Source of the DNA: Thermodesulfobacteriota bacterium
GTDB taxonomy: Bacteria; Desulfobacterota; DSM-4660; Desulfatiglandales; HGW-15
Reading direction: 5' to 3'
DNA: 9,130 nucleotides
Assembly (NCBI GenBank): GCA_025454125.1
Contig: JALOPA010000030.1
Span: 1-9,130, forward strand
Below the pieces are notes generated by a model. The model did no database searches. It saw nothing but the letters and a program-made list of their open reading frames with translations, and was not told the origin of the DNA. A program made the translations under genes and the position numbers. Positions 6,646 to 9,130 of this stretch are shown here, piece after piece. The number at the start of each line of letters is the position of its first letter. The stretch's first letter is position 1.

Positions 6646-7809
6646 TCCGGCCACCACGGGAACGATGAGCGCACCGAGCCCGGCAACCCACGACCAGTTC
6701 CATTGGCCGTTGCGGGGCCTGTGACGGATGAGCCCCCACAACATGCACCCCAGGAAAAGGAGAAAGGCCAAGAGCCCGAGCAGTCCTTCCTCGGCCCACT
6801 TGGTGAGAAACAGGTTGTGGGCGTGATGGGGCTTCTTCCAGATCGACGGGTACGTGGCCAGAGGGGTGTTGAACCGCAGGGTGTCGACCTGGATGGATTT
6901 GAAATTTGCCGGACCTATGCCGAGGAGCCAATGGCCGCCTTGAGTGGCCTGGGCGTAGCCGACCTTCCAATGGTCCAGACGAAAGAGATCATTCTGGTCC
7001 CGCTCGTCAAGCTTGAGACCGTTGGGACCGACATTGCTGAAGAGATGGGTAAGGCGTCTCTCAAGGCTGTAGGATGTTGTGGCCAGAAGAACTCCCGTTG
7101 CGATCAGCGCCATGAAGAGCAGGGAGGCTGCGGCCGCCATCCAGAACTTTTTGTGACGCAGCAGAAGGGGAGCCAGCGCGAGGACCGTGAGGAGCACACC
7201 CAGGATGGCCCCTCTGCTCCCCATGAGGGTCAGCCCTGCAAGAGACAGGAGCAGGCAGAGGCTGATCGACGCCTTGACCCTGTGGCCGAAACCGGAGACT
7301 CTGTCCAGGAGAACCCCTATCATGACGAGAATCGTGATCCCCAGGTAGATGGCCGACTGGGTGACCACGCCTGCGGAATGAAACTCGAATTCGGAACGGA
7401 TCCCGGTCTGCCACTCCCAGAAGCCCCAGGGCAGGCCGATGACCACCCCGGCAACCAAGGCGGATAGAAACCAGCGCATGGGACCGGCCTCGTGCTGACG
7501 TCTGTACATGATCCAGAATAGGAGCAGCATGAGCGTTTGCGCCCTCAAGCCCTTGGTCCCGTTGGGAAGAGGCCAGTTGGCGACGGTGCTGGCCAAGCTG
7601 ATCCCCCACAGGGCGATCAGGAGCCACTCCAGGCTGTCCAGCTTTTTCCACTCTAGGGGCTTTCGGGAAAGCCATCTGACCCAAGCTCCACCCGCCAGGA
7701 GAGCAAGGGCAAAATATTTCGGGCTTTCCAGGTTCGGTAAAACGAAAGCCAAGGCGCAAAGGCCCAAGAGCTCCACGTGTTCCGGGATGGTCCTGCAGGC
7801 GGGCTTCAA
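6532..7809 (-). CDS. O-antigen ligase family (WaaL/Wzy_C-type) membrane protein
   Basis: A 425-residue polytopic inner-membrane protein, hydrophobic through most of its length, with roughly ten or more membrane segments. Family hallmarks are MGSRGAILG (196-204), LLGIGPANF (295-303) in a large periplasmic loop starting about residue 245, and HHAHNLFL (328-335) before EEGLLGLLAFLLFLG; the H.HN motif is conserved in O-antigen ligases and polymerases. It would transfer undecaprenyl-linked polymer to lipid A-core in the periplasm. The frame is open far upstream to 8016, but that part lies inside the previous gene and is not hydrophobic. TTG 7809 is preferred: it overlaps the upstream TGA (TTGA) and has GAGG seven bases upstream. 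GTG 7776 is an alternative. A Wzy polymerase is the main other possibility. Its 3' end overlaps the convergent GT4 gene. Confidence 0.85.
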   Translation of the reverse strand: MKPACRTIPEHVELLGLCALAFVLPNLESPKYFALALLAGGAWVRWLSRKPLEWKKLDSLEWLLIALWGISLASTVANWPLPNGTKGLRAQTLMLLLFWIMYRRQHEAGPMRWFLSALVAGVVIGLPWGFWEWQTGIRSEFEFHSAGVVTQSAIYLGITILVMIGVLLDRVSGFGHRVKASISLCLLLSLAGLTLMGSRGAILGVLLTVLALAPLLLRHKKFWMAAAASLLFMALIATGVLLATTSYSLERRLTHLFSNVGPNGLKLDERDQNDLFRLDHWKVGYAQATQGGHWLLGIGPANFKSIQVDTLRFNTPLATYPSIWKKPHHAHNLFLTKWAEEGLLGLLAFLLFLGCMLWGLIRHRPRNGQWNWSWVAGLGALIVPVVAGSFNCSFANEFAWLSMILMGHAMAVLRHGRDSNPPLPI

Positions 7810-8585
7810 GAGACGGCCTCTTTTTCGTCCTGCTCCGGACCCGGCGGGACGAGATCTTTCTCCGAGAACCGGTAGTACTTGAGAAAGGTGTAGTACGCGT
7901 AGGACGCGGCCAGGAACAGTCCTTTTTTCCCGTCGAGGAAGCCTCCTCTCAAGAGGTACATGTTCAGAAAGGTGAAGGCGGGCCTCAGCGTCAGCGCCGA
8001 CCAGAGGGGCGGGCATTTCGCCTCCGCGATTTCGTGGGCCGCCAACCGGCTGTAGCGCTCCATCCGGATCAGGTAATCGGCCACCGATCGGTACGTGAAG
8101 TGCTCCAGGGGGTTCTTGAGATATCCGATCGGTCCCTGGACCAGAACTTTTTCATGGACCGCACGATCTTCGAACCGGCCGAATTCCTTCTTGAAGAGTC
8201 GGAGACTGTAGTCCGGAGACCACCCGCCGTGCCGAATCCACCGGCCTGAGAAAAAATTCTTCCGGGCGATGAAATAGCCTTGGCAGGCATCCTCGCGGCG
8301 GATCGTCTCTTCAATCTCCTGTCTCAGTGCGGGGGTGATCCTCTCGTCGGCATCCAGGCTTAAGATCCAGTCGCCTGTTGCCTTGTCCACAGCGCTGTTC
8401 TTCTGACCGGCAAACCCTTTCCAGGGTTCCTGAAAGACTCTGGCTCCAAGGCTTCTGGCTAAGTCTGCAGTGCCGTCATCGCTGAATCCGTCCACCACGA
8501 CGATCTCCTGGGCCCATGCCGCGCTCCTCAGGCAATCGCCGATGTTGCCGGCTTCGTTCTTGGTGATCACGGTGACGGAAAGCAT
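7806..8585 (-). CDS. Glycosyltransferase family 2, WaaE/KdtX-like LPS core enzyme
   Basis: A 259-residue GT-A-fold glycosyltransferase. Motifs: VTVITKNEAGNIGDCL at the N-terminus, VVVDGFSDDGT (29-39), the KNSAVDKATGDWILSLDADE segment with DADE at 78-81 (metal and donor site), and KNFFSGRWIRHGGWSPDYSL (109-128) with VHEK (143-146). That last block is characteristic of the WaaE/KdtX group, which adds beta-glucose to inner-core heptose in enterobacteria; the same sugar here is not proven. A hydrophobic C-terminal region (about 190-245) suggests membrane association. ATG 8585 has GGGGAG nine bases upstream. It is the first gene of a two-gene minus-strand unit with the ligase, driven by a promoter at 8658-8685. 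Confidence 0.9.
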   Translation of the reverse strand: MLSVTVITKNEAGNIGDCLRSAAWAQEIVVVDGFSDDGTADLARSLGARVFQEPWKGFAGQKNSAVDKATGDWILSLDADERITPALRQEIEETIRREDACQGYFIARKNFFSGRWIRHGGWSPDYSLRLFKKEFGRFEDRAVHEKVLVQGPIGYLKNPLEHFTYRSVADYLIRMERYSRLAAHEIAEAKCPPLWSALTLRPAFTFLNMYLLRGGFLDGKKGLFLAASYAYYTFLKYYRFSEKDLVPPGPEQDEKEAVS

Positions 8586-8603
8586 CTGTAAAATCTCCCC
8601 TGC

Positions 8604-8622
8604 CCCCCTTCTTAGGAGGGGG
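8604..8622 (-). promoter_or_regulatory. Leader hairpin before the WaaE-like gene
   Basis: Five C-G pairs, then T-A, a T-G wobble and C-G, close a three-base loop (stem 8604-8611 with 8615-8622). In the minus-strand transcript it ends 19 bases before ATG 8585 and 3 bases before the GGGGAG ribosome binding site (8600-8595). The C-rich arm could instead pair with that site. Similar C/G-rich palindromes occur as scattered repeats in bacterial genomes, so a regulatory role is only possible. Confidence 0.35.
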
Positions 8623-8657
8623 AAAGGCGTTTGGTGCCCACGAAAAAGGTAGGAGGA

Positions 8658-8685
8658 ATCATACTATGAAATCGCATGAATTCAA
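8658..8685 (-). promoter_or_regulatory. Sigma-70-like promoter for the minus-strand unit
   Basis: On the minus strand TTGAAT (8685-8680) and TATGAT (8663-8658) are separated by 16 bases, matching the -35 and -10 consensus at 4 and 5 of 6 positions. Transcription would begin near 8651, leaving a leader of about 65 bases to the WaaE-like gene. The upstream edge of the -35 box touches the 26-bp palindrome. Confidence 0.55.
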
Positions 8686-8686
8686 T

Positions 8687-8712
8687 ATGAAATCTGCGTC
8701 CGCAGATTTCAT
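8687..8712. repeat. Perfect 26-bp palindrome between divergent genes
   Basis: ATGAAATCTGCG (8687-8698) and CGCAGATTTCAT (8701-8712) are exact reverse complements around TC. It lies immediately upstream of the minus-strand -35 box and 23 bases before the TTG start of the LptF-like gene. The position suits a dimeric regulator's operator acting on one or both directions; no regulator gene is in the window. A structural or repeat role is equally open. I see no convincing plus-strand promoter in 8586-8735. Confidence 0.7.
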
Positions 8713-8735
8713 GAAGATCCCCGCAGGGTGATCGA

Positions 8736-9130
8736 TTGAAACTCACTCTTCACAAATACATCTTCCATGAAATCTGGCCCACCCTGCTGGCCAGCCTCGC
8801 GGTGTTCCTGTTCATCGTGCTGGCGGCCCGCATGCTCAATCTGGCGGAGTGGATGATCAACCACGGGGTTCACCCCTTCCAGCTGGCCAGAATGATTGTC
8901 TACCTCTTGCCGGGCATGATTCTTTTCGCTCTGCCGGCCGTCCTTCTGATGGCCGTATTTGGGGCCTTTCACCGCCTGTCCAACGACAATGAGCTCCAGG
9001 CCATGAAAGCTTCAGGCATCAGTCTGTATCAAATGCTCCCGTCGGTGGTTGTCGTTTCCCTGGCAGGATTTCTGGCCGCGCTTGGCCTCAGTACCTATGC
9101 CGGGCCGTGGGGCATGAAATCCTTCAAGGA
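8736..9130 (+). CDS. lptF: LPS export permease, LptF/LptG (YjgP/YjgQ) family, 5' part
   Basis: 131 residues are visible before the window ends. LptF and LptG form the membrane part of the LptB2FG transporter that extracts LPS from the inner membrane. Visible signs: an N-terminal KYIFHEIWPTLLASLAVFLF membrane segment (about 7-30), a second one at about 52-76, the family-typical FHRLSNDNELQAMKASGIS (78-96) on the cytoplasmic side, and a third hydrophobic stretch (about 101-121) followed by YAGPWGMKSFK. TTG 8736 is the only start after the in-frame stop at 8712-8714, with AGGGTGA at 8725-8731 four bases upstream. LptF is favoured over LptG because lptF usually comes first in the pair, but the visible part does not settle it. 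Export of finished LPS fits the neighbouring ligase. Confidence 0.87.
   Translation, partial: MKLTLHKYIFHEIWPTLLASLAVFLFIVLAARMLNLAEWMINHGVHPFQLARMIVYLLPGMILFALPAVLLMAVFGAFHRLSNDNELQAMKASGISLYQMLPSVVVVSLAGFLAALGLSTYAGPWGMKSFK

Noticed and set aside
6703..7467. 254-codon plus-strand frame opposite the O-antigen ligase
   Set aside because: The translation is charged, low in hydrophobics and without motifs, while the opposite strand encodes a coherent membrane protein with ligase signatures.
7810..8016. N-terminal 69-codon extension of the ligase frame
   Set aside because: This part is an alternate frame within the WaaE-like gene, is Arg/Pro-rich and not membrane-like; the TTG at 7809 with its own binding site fits better.
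8767..8776. ATGAAATCTG inside the LptF-like gene, repeating the left arm of the palindrome 80 bases upstream
   Set aside because: Only ten bases, without the inverted partner, and explained by codons for a normal family segment (HEIW); probably chance.

Overview
This window reads as part of a lipopolysaccharide (LPS) or surface-glycan assembly locus of a Gram-negative bacterium. It carries nine protein-coding genes, almost all for glycosyl transfer. A WaaL-type O-antigen ligase and the start of an LptF/LptG-type export permease mark it as outer-membrane LPS. The GC-rich sequence, the repeated hairpin elements (GTCATTCCGGC...GCCGGAATCCAG followed by CTGGACCCCGGC...GCCGGGGTGAC) and the gene mix recall Desulfobacterota (former Deltaproteobacteria). 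That placement is inference; no taxonomic marker is present.

Layout. Positions 1-1578 (+) hold the 3' part of a methyltransferase/family-2 glycosyltransferase fusion and a separate SAM methyltransferase. Positions 1764-6645 (+) hold four GT-B, GT4-type glycosyltransferases. They are broken into groups by spacers of 185, 158 and 171 bp, and every spacer carries repeats: heptamer tandems in the first, paired hairpin elements in the other two. From the right, a divergent unit on the minus strand (8585 down to 6532) encodes a WaaE/KdtX-like GT2 enzyme and the O-antigen ligase, overlapping by a TTGA junction. It converges on the last GT4 gene with a 114-bp tail-to-tail coding overlap. At 8736 (+) an LptF/LptG-type gene begins and runs off the end. 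The 150-bp divergent spacer holds a good sigma-70-like promoter for the minus unit and a perfect 26-bp palindrome.

How the genes work together (inference). The GT4 and GT2 enzymes would add sugars one by one to a lipid-linked or lipid A-core acceptor on the cytoplasmic side. The methyltransferases may modify sugars or the lipid intermediate. The ligase would join polymer to lipid A-core at the periplasmic face, and LptF would help extract finished LPS to the Lpt bridge. No flippase, polymerase or nucleotide-sugar synthesis gene is in the window.

No wholly new system is evident. The least ordinary points are the hairpin repeats that keep an open frame and run into the next start codon, the Shine-Dalgarno apparently supplied by a repeat, the long convergent overlap, and heavy use of TTG starts (four of the eight genes whose start is visible).
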